A stretch of DNA of 64,000 nt from Gossypium raimondii (Eukaryota > Streptophyta > Magnoliopsida > Malvales > Malvaceae), in NCBI RefSeq assembly GCF_025698545.1, contig NC_068575.1, positions 55,809,980-55,873,979 of the forward strand. The letters are read 5' to 3'. Positions 34,304 to 47,700 of the stretch are shown here, one piece after another. The notes under the pieces were generated by a model. That model searched no databases and was not told where the DNA came from. It saw only the letters and a program-made list of their open reading frames with translations. Within the stretch, counting starts at the first letter, position 1; each line of letters starts with the position of its first letter. Both the position numbers and the translations under genes were made by a program.

Positions 34304-36933
34304 ACCCTTCTTCTTCTTTTTGACCTTTTTGAGTTATTTGTTTCTACTTTCGGTAAGAAAAGGTAAGTGAGGAATTTACTTGGATACAATGATATTTGAA
34401 TTATGTTAACAACTTTTTATTATTTTTTACGCGCTTATTTATTAGTATACCAATAAGTGTGACACTTATTATAGTTCATTACTGGTTTTGAATTTTCAAG
34501 TCAAGTGAATTACTATGTGGAATGTTTTTTTCATGAACTTTTTTGTATCACGAGCATTTGACAAAATAGATGGTGATTTTCCCCTACAGAGTGATGATGG
34601 AAATGTAGTTTGTTGATAAACTGATGGGAAGGTAATATTGGACTGGAGAATGGAGCTGTTGTCAATGAGATGTAACACAGCTATTGCCTGATCGGCTCAA
34701 AAGTTCTTTAGCATTAATTATAGTTTCTTCCATTACTGGACCACCCAAAGACCAATGAAAGTCAGCAACATTTTTTTTACCTTAACTTACCAAACAAGCT
34801 TAACAAATTTACAATATATTCCACAGATCTGGCAAGAAATTTATCTTCATCGATGATAGACTTGCAGGGACATGGTTGGACAAATTGGCGCTCAACTTAT
34901 TGGTATTGAAACTATGTTTGGCTCCTACAGCTTCTTGGCAAATAAATAAGAGTTAATTGAATCAAATGTTTCGATAATTTTAAATTAATATTTAAAATTT
35001 AAATTATTCTAATATTATTGAGGTTATATGGATTAGATTTTTTTATTAAAATTATTATTTTATCTTTTTAGAAATTTTAATTTTACTTTGTTTTGAGTTT
35101 TTTTAATTATGCGAAAACATTTTATTTCTTTAAAATTTTCATTTTAAATTTATGATCGGTTTAGCATTTATTCTCGAAACACATTTGGACTAAAAACATT
35201 TTTGATCAAAAGTTAAGATTTTTGCTTCTGCTTTTGATAAAAGAAAATGCTTTTGCAAAACTTTTTTTGTTTCAAAAATATTTTTGAAAAGCTCAAAAAT
35301 ATATTGTTTAGTAATGCTTTTATTTCAAAAGTGCTTCGCGAACTAATACTAAACGGTCCTTAATGTGTCATTTAATGACTAAATTAATAATTTTAATAAT
35401 GCAATGACCTTATTGATGTAATATTAATAGTTTGAATATGTAACGAGAACATTTTAAGATTTAGAACCAATTTTTAAATGAGAGTCATGATTAATGAAGA
35501 TATAATGTAATTATCTCAATAAATAAATTTCTATTATTCGGCATATGAATTATTAAAATTGGAATGAAACCATAGTTTCCTTGCTATCAATCAAATTACA
35601 TGGATTTCTTCGAATTGCAGATACTGAATAAGGAATATACATTTTGAAATGAAATATTGTATACCTTCACATCTTAAGAAACAAATGCATATCCAATAAG
35701 TTAGAATCAATAAATTCCAAGCTTAATTCAATTAAGTTATTTTATTAACACCAGATAAATGTAAATTTTAAATCTTAAGCATTTGTGTATATTGATGTGA
35801 GGCTATCTTATCTTCCCAGTGCCCACCATAGTGCTTCTTTTTAATCCTGTCCATTAAGCTTCACCCCACTAAACGAGTCGAATATGAAAAATGTTTCTCC
35901 AAAAACAAACAAAAAAAAAATTACGTGAGATTATCCAATACCAAAAACATGACAAATATTGCATGACTTTAAGATCCCCTCCCCCAAAAAAAAAAAAAAA
36001 GCCGATTAACATTCATATTCAGATTATCAAGGACGGCTCATGTTTGGTCAATTTCTATATAAGATCCCTGTATTATGCTCTCTTTTGTTTTTGCAAATTT
36101 AATCCTTCAATTATAATTTAATCATTTCTAGTTTTTATTTATTGAAATGTGTACTTTTTGTTTCAAGGTGAAATTGTTTCAGTTAATTTCATCAGATACT
36201 TTAATGGGATTTCTTTAAGTGACCTGCCATATATAGTTTGACCTTTTTTTTGAATATTAAAAGAAAGATAAAAATATTATTCAATTGTTTTGACTTATAT
36301 AAAGTGGTGGTTAAAAATACCTGTTAAATATCTATTTGATATGAATTCAAATCCGATCATCATCAACACTTTTAATATTGTATAAAAATAGATATTAATT
36401 AACTATAGAATAAAGCTCAAAACCACAAGTTTAAAAATAACAAAATTGTAATAAATAAACTCGATTGGTATATACATTATTGTCAGTACAGGATAACGTA
36501 AATTCAAGTACGCTAAAATATATTATCTTTGTATTTGTGGATTTAAAATGTATAATAAAATCCTAAATCTGCAGGGCATATTTTAATTTCAAAGTTTGAC
36601 GTTTATTTGCGAGGAACGTTTACACCTAGTTGGAGGCATATTCCAAGCCTACGTTATCTAAAAAATATTGCAAACAACATAAACATGGGCACATATTTTT
36701 AAGCTAAAGTGTATATTTAAATTGATTTTTCTATTTATTTCTTATCAGACAAAGAAATGAAAAAAAATGTTTTACTTAATGTTTCCTATTATCCATTCTA
36801 GTGGAATATAAACATTTGAACTGTTTCTCTTAATTCTTTGGCACAAAAACTTTAGTGGTAGGATATTAAATGTGAGTTTGTAAAACAAAAATTATTTGTT
36901 TATTATTATTAGTAGTTTGGTTCAGGTCTTTTA
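34304..36933. other. AT-rich spacer upstream of MED12
   Basis: No gene was recognised. Poly(A) runs occur near 35985 and 35915. One diverged SINE remnant lies near 36455-36560. Confidence 0.5.
36455..36560 (+). mobile_element. Diverged SINE remnant related to the element at 8201
   Basis: The segment 'ctcgattggtatatacatta...caggataacgtaaattcaagtacgc' can be aligned along its length with 8216-8271 of the first SINE, with B-box-like AAATTCAAGTACG at 36500-36512. Neither end is defined and no flanking duplication was found. Confidence 0.5.
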
Positions 36934-37078
36934 GGGCGGGTTTGGATGGGCGATTGGGTGCGGTGTGTTTAGCTTACTTTTTGTCTCACGCTATAGTATC
37001 GTTACAGTATCTAATCTCACCACCACCGTTGTTTTTACACTAATCGCAGATAAACGCACCACCCATCCAAACTCACAC
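36934..37078. mobile_element. Tourist-like MITE, copy 3 (TTA target duplication)
   Basis: A 145-base element between TTA at 36931-36933 and 37079-37081, same orientation as copy 2. The interior has a small extra piece ('agtatcgttacagtatc') absent from copy 2. It lies a few hundred bases upstream of the likely MED12 leader, so it may be part of that promoter. Confidence 0.85.
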
Positions 37079-37299
37079 TTAAACACAAAGTTTGAAAAAA
37101 AAGTGTGGCATAATCAATACTTTAAACAATTAATTTCCCATTATAGCCCCTACTGTTATCACCTCGTCGTCACGTGGGAGATTGATAGGAATAGGAAACG
37201 ACTAAAGGGCAAAATGGGAAAACGAACACAAAAATAATAAAAAATTAATTTTGTAGTGAGTAGATCGCATCGGCCCCCAATTTCTCTCCTCTTTTTAAT

Positions 37300-37553
37300 T
37301 ATATGAGAGCAATGCAAGAGAAAACAGAAGGCCAAGGCCAAAGCTAAAAAAGATTGGAAAAAGGAAAATCGTCATCTCATCAATCAGCCAAAGCTAAAAA
37401 AAAAAAAAAATTAGTCAAAGCGCCACATCCTTCTCTCCTTCGAATTTCTCTCTCTATTCCTTCCTTTATTTTTTTCTTTCCTCCTTCTAAAATCCCCTTT
37501 CTCTCTCTAGATTTCGCCCTTTTCTGCTACGAAATCCCTAATTTTAATCAGAG
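37300..37553 (+). promoter_or_regulatory. Likely leader exon and proximal promoter of MED12
   Basis: A CT-rich stretch (37425-37510) typical of plant 5' UTRs ends at a donor (gag then gtaggc, 37553/37554). The short piece 'ggccaaagctaaaaaa' occurs twice (near 37336 and 37388). A leader intron would run to an acceptor close to the start codon, for instance 'ctgtgcag' near 38682. The transcription start is not known. Confidence 0.5.
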
Positions 37554-38747
37554 GTAGGCTCCATTTATTTGTTTGCAATCTCCATCTTCTTCATATGTTT
37601 TATTGTTCCCGTTTAATCTTTGTCTGCCTTACATTATTTTACGAATTTGCCATTAAAACCCTAGTTTCAATAATCTGCAAAAAACAGAGAGGAAAGGGTC
37701 AATCTTTTCAGCTGACATAAACCCTAGTTCTCGCATCGTTCATCGAATTTGTGTTTCCCGTAGTCTTAGGCTAAATGATTTGGTTTCTATTTTTATCTCT
37801 TAGCATGTAAAAGAACATAGCTTGCGTTCAGTTCAATTTGGGGTTTTGCTTGATTCAGTAGATTTGGTTCATTGCCGAATCAAAAAGGTAGAGTTTTTAG
37901 TTATATCCTGTGTTTTTTTAATGGTAAACTGGATTGAGTCACCTGGGGAGGGAAACATTTTGAATTTTGAATTTTGATATGTGTTGGTTGTTTCTCTTGG
38001 TTTATTTTAATAGATCAAAGCAATTTGATTCTTTAAGGCTGTTGTTTTGCTACATGGCTTTTGAGTTTGCCTTCCTGCTTAGCTTTTCAAAGTGCTGGGA
38101 GTTGATTTGTTTTACCTTAATTTCAAAATTCTTAAATCATTACTGGAATATGTATAGACTTTTAAGTTTTTTATTGTAATAATGTTTTTCTCTAACTTAA
38201 AGTTAATTCTTGTATTGTCAAAACTAATTGTATGAAACAGCTTCGTGAATATATTGGATATGTTCTTAGTAGAACGAAACTATTGAGCTTAATCGTATGA
38301 TGTTCATAGTTTTGCAGCTGATTTTGTGAGGTCGTGTTTTCTTAAGCAGTCAATGGAAGAAATGTTCTGAGCTCCGTGTCCTAGAACCTCTAAAATTGAA
38401 TCATATTCCCCTTTTTAGATTTGCTTTCCTTTTTGAACGTCAGTGATCTGGTGCTTTCTATTTATATAACTTGATTTCTCTAACCACATGACGGTAGAGC
38501 TAGAACTGGCACTGATGACTTTCATTTTTCTGGCAGGTCAGAGTGATGTTGATTTGTACATTATATGTTTGAGGTGACACACTCATTGAATCTATTCTTA
38601 ATTTTATTTTCATTGTCACTTTACTTATGCCTTAAATGGTTCTAATTTCTATTTCCTTATATATTTTTTGGCACTGTGCAGTTTTGTTTTCACATTCCTT
38701 CTTAGGATTTGATGTTGGAAGCAGTATGCCGCTGATAGTTGGGAGAA

Positions 38748-41700
38748 ATGCAAAGGTATCATGCTCCCAGCTGCACTAGTGCAGTTAATAACAGTGCAAT
38801 AGGAGGAGCCTCAGTTAGGGATACTCCCCGGGCTGATTCATCTTCATTACCACCTAACTTCTCATTGAATTCTAGGTATCTAGATACCATGTTCTTTTGT
38901 ATTCTGTTCACATATTCTTGCCTTCTTGAATTTACTTAATTTATTGATTCTAAAATTGGTGTTTGATTATATATTTGGATATTTTTATTTGATGATTTTT
39001 CAATTAATGACCACATTTTGAGAATATTCTGCTCCTACTAAAAGAACACTTTCAATTTGGAATTAGTTTTTCCAAGTCTTGTACTGAGTATTTTGTGCCC
39101 TTTTGTCTGACCCTGAGATTGTGCATAAGCTGCTTCTTATTGTTAGAAGTGGAAGGTAATGCATGAATTCCTCTGACGCCCCTCTTGTTTTTGTAAATCA
39201 TTTGTGTGTTTTCTTAAAAATAGATTTTCCACACTGAGATGAGACTGTTATTATTTTTCCAAAGCATATTTACGCTGGCATTTTTAGAATTGTAAAGCTG
39301 GCTACCTGCTGAAAGTACACTTCTTTCTACCTGGTTTCATTTATTTTTATTTTTATTTGTAGGCGGCAATCTCAGTTAGCACCCTACAAGTTGAAGTGTG
39401 ATAAGGAACATCTGAATTCCAGGTAATTATGCAATTGAATTGAATTATTATGTTAGTTATATTATGCAGAATGATTAAGTAATGAATCAGAACAAGGTTA
39501 TATATTACTTATGATACCTATGTAATGGTGGATTGCAAAACTGACTGAGCCGATAGTCCTACTATATGATTCTTAAGTTTATCCATTTAGATTATGTCTT
39601 TTTTATTGCTTTGTATAACTAAATTGATGGTTCAGTTGGTTTGATTCTTAAATTCATCTTCTTAAGTTAATGCATATCTTGCGTACTAACTTTTGGTTCC
39701 TTTCAGACTTGGCCCCCCTGACTTTCATCCTCAGACTCAGAATTGCCCCGAGGAGACGCTCACTAGAGAAAATGTGCAGCATGGGTATAAGGATACTATT
39801 GATGGACTGGAGGTATAGTCTTATGATTGATCACAATTCACTACTGTTTTTTTTGTTTTTCTGCAGCACCCTTATGCAGATTTTTGCTGCATGTGAGTGG
39901 TTGGCAGCTATGGTTGCTTTACCAATACATATGAACATCAATCACATCCTTTTTCATTTTTCCTGAGCTATAGAATTATTATAATTGGGTCTCCATTAAA
40001 TTATTATGGTTTGGGAACTTCATCTGATGTATATGCTGTAAGCACAGGGTTCTCCTTTTGTTGTCTCATCTTTCTAAAACTTTGCTTTCTTCTTCCTCAT
40101 GATGCTGTTTGATTCAATTTTTATGTAACTTCAGTACTTTCTGTGCTTATCTTAGATTGAAATCTGATAGTGTCTGTATAAGGGCTGTTTTGACTTCATG
40201 CTGATATAACAACTTAGCAACTCTTAAAGCTGTAGGAAATTTAAATCTCGAAAATTTTAAGACAATTCCAGGAAGTTAACTGTTTTTGGTTAGCTTCTTT
40301 TATCACCATATTTGTTGTTTAACATGGTCCTGCCATCTTTTCAGGATTCGAAAGAGATTTCATTGACTCAGGTTCAGGCTTTTACAAAGCCAGTTGTTTT
40401 GAAATGCAGAGATGTAAGTCACTTTGTTTGGGATGCTATGGTTGTCACACGGACCATTCTATTCATATTTAATTTAACTTATCAACTCAAAAAAAAAAAA
40501 AAAAATTTCCTTGTGTAACGGAACTGTCAGTTTTTCACTTTCTAATAAATAATTCCTCTCTTCTTTGCAGGCAATTAGAAAGTGTCTAAGGGCTATCAAT
40601 GAATCTCGTGCTCAAAAGAGGAAGGTGATACATTCATTCTTTTCATGGTTGTTTTTTGTTTATGTACTTGTATGATTGCTTTCTTTTCAAAGCTCTGTAT
40701 TTTGTTTGTCAGGCTGGTCAGGTTTATGGTGTCCCTCTTTCTGGTTCACTGTTAAGTAAACCAGGGGTTTTCCCTGAACAAAGGCCATGCAATGAAGATT
40801 TCAGAAAAAAATGGATTGAGGTAATCTCATACTCCCCTACGTGTTTGCACGAAACTTTTTTATATTCCTTTTTTGTTTAGTTTTTATTTTTGACTTCATG
40901 GATCTTGGTGAAAGGCAAAACTATGCTTCATACGTGAACTCGACATTATCTTCATATTTTTCTCAGGGCTTATCACTGCAACACAAGCCTTTGTGTTCTT
41001 TGGCCGATCAAGTTCCTCTAGGGTATAAGAAGAGACCACTAATAGAGGTTCTTATCAGGAATAATGTTCCATTGCTTAAAGCAACTTGGTTTATCAAAGT
41101 AACATATCTTAATCAGGTACAATAGCCTTAATATATTTGTACCGTATGATCATGCTTTCTGTAATTGCGCTAGATTATTCATGATATTGGAAGGTAGCAG
41201 ATTTATTGTTATCATTTGCAGGTTCGTCCTGGTTCTGCAATTTCGTCTGGAGCACCTGATAAAACTCAATTATCTCGTACAGAGCTCTGGACAAAAGATG
41301 TTATTGATTACTTGCAATACCTGTTAGATGAATTTTTTTCGAGAAATAATTCTCATTCTACTCAACATGGTAGAGATCGGTTGCCCCAAATACATTATGC
41401 TGGGTCTTTGCAGCATAGGAGTGATCTGGCACCAGCAGTCATTGATGGTGAGGAACCGTCTCTTCATTTTAAATGGTGGTATGTAGTGCGGCTCTTGCAG
41501 TGGCATCATGCAGAAGGACTGGTTCTTCCTTCACTCATTATTGATTGGGTTCTGAATCAACTGCAGGTATCGTATTTGATGTATTCAGCCCTCAATTGTA
41601 TTTAATTTTACCACCGTTCTGAGAGATCTGTTCATGTAGGAAATAATTGAGCTTATGAACATTTTCTGGTTTCTGATTATTTTATTTGTGCTCTTCCAGG

Positions 41701-44700
41701 AAAAGGATTTGCTTGAGATTCTGCAGTTGCTGTTGCCTATCATTTATGGAGTTTTGGAAACCATCATTCTGTGTCAGACATATGTACGCAATCTTGTGGG
41801 TGTAGCTATTCGCTTCATCCGTGAACCTTCTCCAGGTGGATCTGATTTGGTTGATAACTCCCGGAGAGCATACACAATATCTGCACTAGTTGAGATGCTC
41901 CGCTATTTGATACAGGCTACACCAGATACATTTGTTGCTTTAGATTGCTTTCCTTTACCTACTTGTGTACTCTCACATACACCTAGTGATGGTGGTTTTT
42001 TATCTAAGCCCTCTGATGATGCAGCAAAAAAAAATTATACAGCAGATGCATATGCTGTCAGAGGTAAAGGGTTTGATTCCCAATACCAATCCTTGTCATT
42101 TAATCATGTTGTTTCCACCGTCGAGAAACGTGCTGACAATCTTGCTAAAGGTGCAACTGCTGGATATCCTAGCCAAAGTGTGGCAAAAGCTGTGCAGACC
42201 CTGGACAAGGCTCTTTTGCAAGGAGATGTGATAGATGCTTATAAACATATCTTCAATGATCTTTATGATGGAGCAGTAGGCGAGGGTTGGGTAGCAGAAG
42301 TCAGTCCAAGCTTAAGATCATCACTAAAATGGCTTCAAACTGTGAATTTGTCTTTGATTTGCTCAGTTTTTTTCCTTTGTGAGTGGGCAACTTGTGATTA
42401 CCGAGACTTCCGGACTGCTCCACCCTCTGACGTGAAGTTCACTGGCAGTAAAGATTTTTCACAAATATATCTTGCAATTCAGCTTTTGAAACTGAAGATG
42501 AAAGAGTTGCAGAAAAAACTCAAGAAGGGAAGGGCATCAAGAAAGAATACCAGTCAGCAGAATAGCTATTCCAGCAAGGATTTGTTGGGAGATACACATG
42601 AAGCTAAAAGCAATGGAAAAGGTTTAAATGGAAGGAGGAGGAACTTTTCAGATATATTTGACAGCCCTGGTCCTCTGCATGATATTATTGTGTGCTGGAT
42701 CGATCAGCATGAAGGACATAAAGGAGAAGGTAGCAAACGTCTTCAGCTTTTTATGTTGGAACTCATACGTTCTGGAATTTTTTATCCTCAGGCATATGTG
42801 AGGCAGCTATTAGTTAGTGGAATTATTGATACAAATGGACCGATGGCTGACCTAAACAGAAGGAAGAGACATCAACGAATCTTGAAGCAGCTCCCAGGGC
42901 AGTTTATGCTTAATGCTTTGGAAGAAGCAAGAATTGCTGAGGGCTCAGAACTGCTTGAGGCTATAAATGTTTACTCAAATGAGCGCCTTCTTGTCCTTCA
43001 GGAACTTTTTTTTGATTCATATAATAATACAAACAATTCTCATGCACTAGCCAAGAAGCTAAATTGTCGTCCTACCTTAGGAAGAGATGTTGATTCCCAG
43101 GTTTCATGTGATAAGAGGAGAACTGTTCAAGCTTCAAAGACTTTCAGGAGAGAAGTGGGCCTTGAAGAACTGAAGGCTTCCATCTCAGTTTTGCTGCAAT
43201 TCCCCAGTTCATCTTTTTGTTCTGCAGATAGTGGAGAGGATGAGTCTCAAGGGAGTATCAAAAGATCTATTGGGTCAACACACAGCAAGATGGATTCTGT
43301 AGAAGGTACTCCTGGGTGTGAAGATTGTAAAAGGGTTAAAAGACTGAAATTAAGTGAGGATGAGACTTCATGTCTTAAAGTATATTCACCCATTCCATCA
43401 GATGATGATGATACTTGGTGGGTGAGGAAGGGGCCCAAAAACTTGGAGGGTTCCAAAGTTGATCCCTTGCTTAAGTCAACAAAGCAAGCATCTCGTGGTA
43501 GGCAAAAGCCTGTGCGTAAAACTCAGAGTCTAGCACAGTTAGCTGCTGCTAGAATTGAAGATAGCCAGGGAGCATCGACAAGTCACGTTTGTGATAACAA
43601 GATAAGTTGTCCACATCATAGAACTGAGGTGGAAAATTTGAAGCCAGTTGATGGGATCAGAACAACCCATCATGCAGATATTATTTCAATTGGGAGGGGT
43701 TTAAAGCAGCTTCGCTTTGTAGAGAAGAGGGTTGTCACTATTTGGTTGCTATCTGTAGTTAGGCAGCTTGTTGAAGAGTCAGAGAAATCTGTCCCCAAGG
43801 CTAGCCAGTATGGTCGACCCTTTGTTGCAGCTGATGAGAAGAGTCCCTTAAGATGGAAGCTTGGTGAGGATGAGCTATCAGCCATTCTGTATCTATTGGA
43901 TGTTTCTTGTGATTCAGCTTCAGCTGTCAAATTTCTCCTTTGGTTGTTGCCAAAAGCTATTAGTAATCCCAGTCCTGCCATTCATGGTGGGAGAAACATT
44001 CTAATGGTGCCCAGGAATGTGGAAAACTATGCTTGTGAAGTGGGGGAAGCATATCTTTTATCATCTCTCCGAAGGTAAAATATCATTTGTTTTGTCTCTT
44101 AATTTGATTAAATTGTTCATGACAGACATATCTGGCTGTCAAATTTGTTCTGTAGGTTGGTTCTTTGTTAGTGTCCATCGGGTTGCAGTATGAATTGATG
44201 CCATTGCCCTTTCTTGATCTTTAACAATGAATTTAGCCTATTTTTCTTTTTTTCTCACCCATTTCTCTAAATCAAACTATTCTGGCTTTGTTTGTGAATG
44301 TGTTTTATCGAGTGCATGAAATAGTTGAATGATGCATTATTTGGGTGTCTGGTTGGAATTGTATGATATCTAGTAAACTGTCCTGAAAGATTGGGAGACA
44401 TATTTTTCTTCCCTGAAAGTTAGTCTTATTGCTCAAGATTGGACTATCAAGCCACTAATCCTGTTGTGGAAAAACCTATTGTCATTGTTGTCTATGTTTC
44501 TTGACCTGCACGTGTAGTCTTACATGCTTAACAATGAATTTTGTTCAGGTATGAGAACATACTTATTGCCGCAGATCTTGTGCCTGAAGCTCTGTCTGCT
44601 ACAATGCGTCATGTTGCTTCATTTATGGCCACTAACGGAAGAATTACAGGTTCTGGAGCCCTAGTTTTTGCTTGTTATTTGTTGAGGAGGTATGGCAGTA

Positions 44701-47700
44701 TTGCCAGTGTGATTGAATGGGAGAAGAATTTCAAGGAGACCTGCGATAAAAGACTTTTGTCTGAACTTGAATCTGGACGAACAGAGGGAGAGTTTGGATT
44801 TCCACATGGAGTTCCTGCTGGGACTGAAGATCCTGATGATTACTGTCGTCAAAGGATAAATGTCGGACGGTTATCTAGAGCTGGTGTAAGCATGAGAGAT
44901 ATGGTTCAGCGTCGTATTGATGATGTCTTGCACTATATCTTAGGCAAAGAGAGAAAACATTTTGCAGCCAACACACAAAGAAGTCCTGCTACTGAAAAAG
45001 GGGATGATGATTATCAAGTTGCTCAACAAATTATAATGGGACTAATGGACTGTTTTAGGCAGACCGGTGGTGCTTTTCAGGAAGGGGACCCGGGTTTGGT
45101 GTCTTCTGCTGTTTCTGCCATTGTTAGCAATGTTGGACCAACCCTAGCAAAGATACCTGATTTTACTAGCGGCAGCACTTATTCAAATTATCAGCCGCCT
45201 ATGAATTACTTGAATTTTGCTAAGCGCTTATTGCACATCCATTTAATATGTCTATGCCTGTTAAAGGAAGCTCTTGGAGAGCGCAAAAGCCAAGCATTTG
45301 AGATAGCTCTTGCAACAGAGGCTTTTTCTGCTTTAGCTGTAGCATTTGCTCCTGCAAAGTCCTCTCGGGGTCAGTTGTTGTCTCCTGATTCTCTTGATTC
45401 TCATGCAAACATATCTAATGACAATTCGCACAGTTCTGCCAAAGCGACTCTTGGGAGAACTACCAAAATGGCAGCTGCTGTTTCTGCCCTTGTCATTGGG
45501 GCCATTATTCATGGAGTTATTAGCTTGGAGAGAATGGTGTCTGTCTTAAGATTAAAGGAAGGATTGGATGTTGTTCAATTTGTAAGGAGCACAAAAACCA
45601 GCTCTAATGGTAATGCCCGATCTGTTGGGGCTTTTAAGGTGGACAACTCAGTTGAAGTATATGTGCACTTGTTTCGGCTGTTTGTTGGGAACTGTAGAAC
45701 TGTTTGTGATGGACTAGTATTGGAGCTCTTGGGTGAACAATCAGTTTTAGCTCTTTCAAGGATGCAGAGATTGCTCCCAATTAATTTGGTCTTTCCACCA
45801 GCTTATGCAATATTTGCATTTATGATATGGAAGCCATTCATCTTAAACAGTAATACTGCAAGAAGTGAAGATATTCAGCAATTGTATCAGTCTTTAACAG
45901 TGGCCATTGGTGATGCCATAAAACACAGACCTTTTCGAGATGTTTGTATGAGGGATACTCGTGGTTTTTATGATATTGTAGCTGCAGATACAACTGATGC
46001 TGAGTTTGCTGCCATGCTAGAGTTGAATGGTTTGGACATGCATTTGAAATCCATGGCCTTTGTCCCTCTTCGTGCAAGGCTCTTTCTAAATGCTATAATT
46101 GATTGTAAAATGCCTAATTCTGCTTTTACACAGGATGATGGGAATAGGGTTTCTGGACATAGTGAGTCTAAAGCTCTTCGTGCAGAGACATCTAAGCTTT
46201 TGGATAAGCTTGTTTGTGCATTGGACACTATTCAACCTGCTAAGTTTCATTGGCAGTGGGTTGAGTTAAGGCTCCTTTTAAATGAACAAGCACTTATTGA
46301 TAAGATTGAGAATCATGACATGTCCATAGTGGATGCTATTCGCTCTTCCTCACCTAGTTCTGAAAGAGCTACTCCTTCTGAGAGTGAGAAAGTTTTCATC
46401 GAAATTATTCTTACCAGATTGTTGGTCAGACCTGATGCTGCTCCCCTTTTCTCAGAGGTGGTTCATCTTTTTGGGAGATCATTAGAGGATTCGATGTTGA
46501 TGCAGGCTAAATGGTTCTTAGGTGGCCTGGATGTTCTTTTGGGACGGAAAACTGTTAGGCAACGGCTCAGTAATATTGCTGAAAATAAAAACCTTTCTAC
46601 CAAGTCACAGTTCTGGAAGCCTTGGGGTTGGTCCTATTCTGGTGTTGATCCTGTAACAAACAGTGGAGAGAAGAGAAAGTCTGAAGTCACATCTCTTGAG
46701 GAAGGCGAAGTCATTGAGGAGGGCATGGAGTCAAAGGGGTGTGTGAAAGGGTCCACTCAAGTCGATATTGAGGGTTCTGGTATCAATCAGCAGCATGTAA
46801 CTGAGAAGGCTTTCATTGAATTAGTTATTCCTTGCATAGACCAAAGCTCTGCTGACTCACACAATACCTTTGCAAGTGATTTGATAAAGCAGTTTAACAC
46901 CATTGAGCAACAGATAAACTCAGTTACTCGTGGTGTAAGCAAGCAGACTGGCACTGCTTCTTCTGGAATTGAAGGTCCTACTAATAAAATTAACAATCGC
47001 AAAGGCATAAGAGGTGGTAGCCCTGGATTGGCTAAACGAACACCAGCTCCTGTGGAGTCTGCTCCGCCTCCTTCCCCTGCAGCTTTGCGAGCTTCTATGT
47101 CATTGAGGTTGCAGTTTATTGTGAGATTGCTGCCAATAATATGTGCAGATGGGTAAATATATGATATGTTTTTCTGCGTGTTCCATTTTATTCAACTTTA
47201 AATAAGGATATGATGAGTATCTGTGCTTTACTGCTTTGTGAGACCTTTTCTGATAGACTAAGCAGATTTCTTGTTGCTATGAACTATTCATATGTTCTGT
47301 CAATTTGTTTTGTTTATCTAGTAGTACATGCATCTTTCTTCTGGAAATGAATAGGTACTAGTTTACTTGTTGAATTTTCTTTATGAAATCCCCATGGTTA
47401 ATTGTGTTAATCTCGTCTCAGCTCAAGCCTTTCTAGTTTCATTTATCTGTTGAAAGTGATCCTGGAAAATTAGCTTTAATTCTTTCTGTGTTGTTGATCC
47501 ATGATACTGACTCATTTTTATAGTACTTTGTAATTGCAAGCCTTAGTTTTTCAGGGTATTAAGTTTTTATTTCAATGATTTGTCACTCTTCAAAGGCTGA
47601 TGTTATTATTCGAATTACTAATTCATAAAATTCTTAGATTGAAAACTTCACTTCTTGGATATGCTTTTTATGTGATTTGAACATCTTTTGCATTATCTTA

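Noticed and set aside
36290-36400. Another tRNA-like B-box (gaattcaaatcc) near 36350
   Set aside because: No convincing A-box and no flanking duplication.
38739-38747. Three-residue N-terminal extension of MED12
   Set aside because: It also needs TTG; MQRYHA is the known plant MED12 start.
45968-46228. Long minus-strand frames inside MED12 (also 43670-43981, 45220-45408)
   Set aside because: They are mirror frames of a well-supported long coding exon.
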